The position numbers and the translations under genes were made by a program. The notes beneath the pieces are model-generated. The model did not search any database. It was given only the letters and a program-made list of their open reading frames with translations, and was not told the origin of the DNA. Positions 63,905 to 64,000 of a stretch of DNA of 64,000 nt are shown piece after piece. This DNA is from Rhizobium ecuadorense. Lineage in GTDB: Bacteria > Pseudomonadota > Alphaproteobacteria > Rhizobiales > Rhizobiaceae. Numbering within the stretch: the stretch's first letter is position 1; the number at the start of each line of letters is the position of its first letter. Location of the stretch: NCBI RefSeq assembly GCF_001187535.1, contig NZ_LFIO01001733.1:124001-188000 (forward strand), read 5' to 3'.

Positions 63905-64000
63905 TCACTCATGCCGCAGCGCCTCAATGGGATTCAGCTGCGCTGCCCGTCTCGCCGGGAAATAGCCGAAGATCATGCCGATTGCGGCGGAGAAGAGGAA
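63905..64000 (-). CDS. C-terminal end of a MacB-type ABC permease, cut by the right edge
   Basis: The last 31 codons are in the window, ending at a TGA complementary to 63905-63907. They read FLFSAAIGMIFGYFPARRAA then QLNPIEALRHE. The GxxPARxAAxLxPIEALR(Y/H)E ending is diagnostic of MacB/LolCE-type permeases used in export of macrolides, lipoproteins or peptides. The substrate cannot be told from this part. Confidence 0.8.
   Translation of the reverse strand, partial: FLFSAAIGMIFGYFPARRAAQLNPIEALRHE

Overview
The window looks like chromosome of a Rhizobium of the R. etli / R. leguminosarum group. Grounds: high GC with alphaproteobacterial protein sequences; a GTTC-N7-GTTC LexA box between ssb and uvrA; a GGAAC-N16-CGTT promoter of the EcfG/RpoE2 general-stress type; a pcs gene (phosphatidylcholine synthase); an IalB-family protein; and palindromic intergenic repeats, one of them resembling the RIME element of rhizobia. 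No rRNA, tRNA, CRISPR array, integrase or insertion sequence was recognised.

Layout. 1-3.1 kb is an accessory, decayed stretch: a gene cut by the left edge, a remnant of a GlgB-like C-terminus, and a glycosidase/RTX gene broken by one frameshift. 3.2-13 kb is a solute-uptake module: sensor kinase and response regulator on the minus strand, and divergently two paralogous periplasmic binding proteins, a fused double permease, an ATPase and an IMPase-type phosphatase. It is probably a sugar-phosphate system (AfuABC-like, with PgtABC-like signalling) rather than the iron transporter such genes are usually called. 13-16 kb holds a Nudix gene, an HxlR regulator with a perfect 17-bp palindrome at its start, a FabF-type ketosynthase and a DUF4864 protein. 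16-20 kb is a minus-strand run coaD, ppiA, ppiB, queA, tgt. 20-21 kb carries three tiny membrane-protein genes, two of them behind a stress-type promoter. 21-33 kb contains gyrA, marC, a lower-GC DUF2569 gene, ssb, uvrA, a GNAT gene whose end lies in a repeat, a DUF72 gene and nnr.

32.2-35.1 kb is the nitrogen block: glnB and glnA behind a sigma-54 promoter, then hspQ and a 140-bp palindromic element. 35-39 kb has an IalB-family protein, a YejA-like orphan binding protein, a DsbA-like oxidoreductase and an OsmC-like protein. 39-45 kb holds mfd, sdhE, recG and a DUF502 protein. 46-49.4 kb holds glmU and glmS (UDP-GlcNAc supply). 49.6-55 kb is a ytfQRT-yjfF-type sugar importer with a GntR-family regulator as its last gene. 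55-59.9 kb is a BMP-family nucleoside-type importer. After it come qor, pcs, fpr, a second GntR-family regulator, a palindromic repeat, and the end of a MacB-type permease gene cut by the right edge.

How it fits together. Most genes are housekeeping: DNA repair and topology (gyrA, ssb, uvrA, mfd, recG), queuosine modification (queA, tgt), nitrogen assimilation (glnBA) and cell-envelope precursors. Between them lie four solute-uptake sets. The less explained parts are the two-component/dual-binding-protein module, the small stress-type transcription unit with a duplicated upstream element, and the HxlR-FabF pair.
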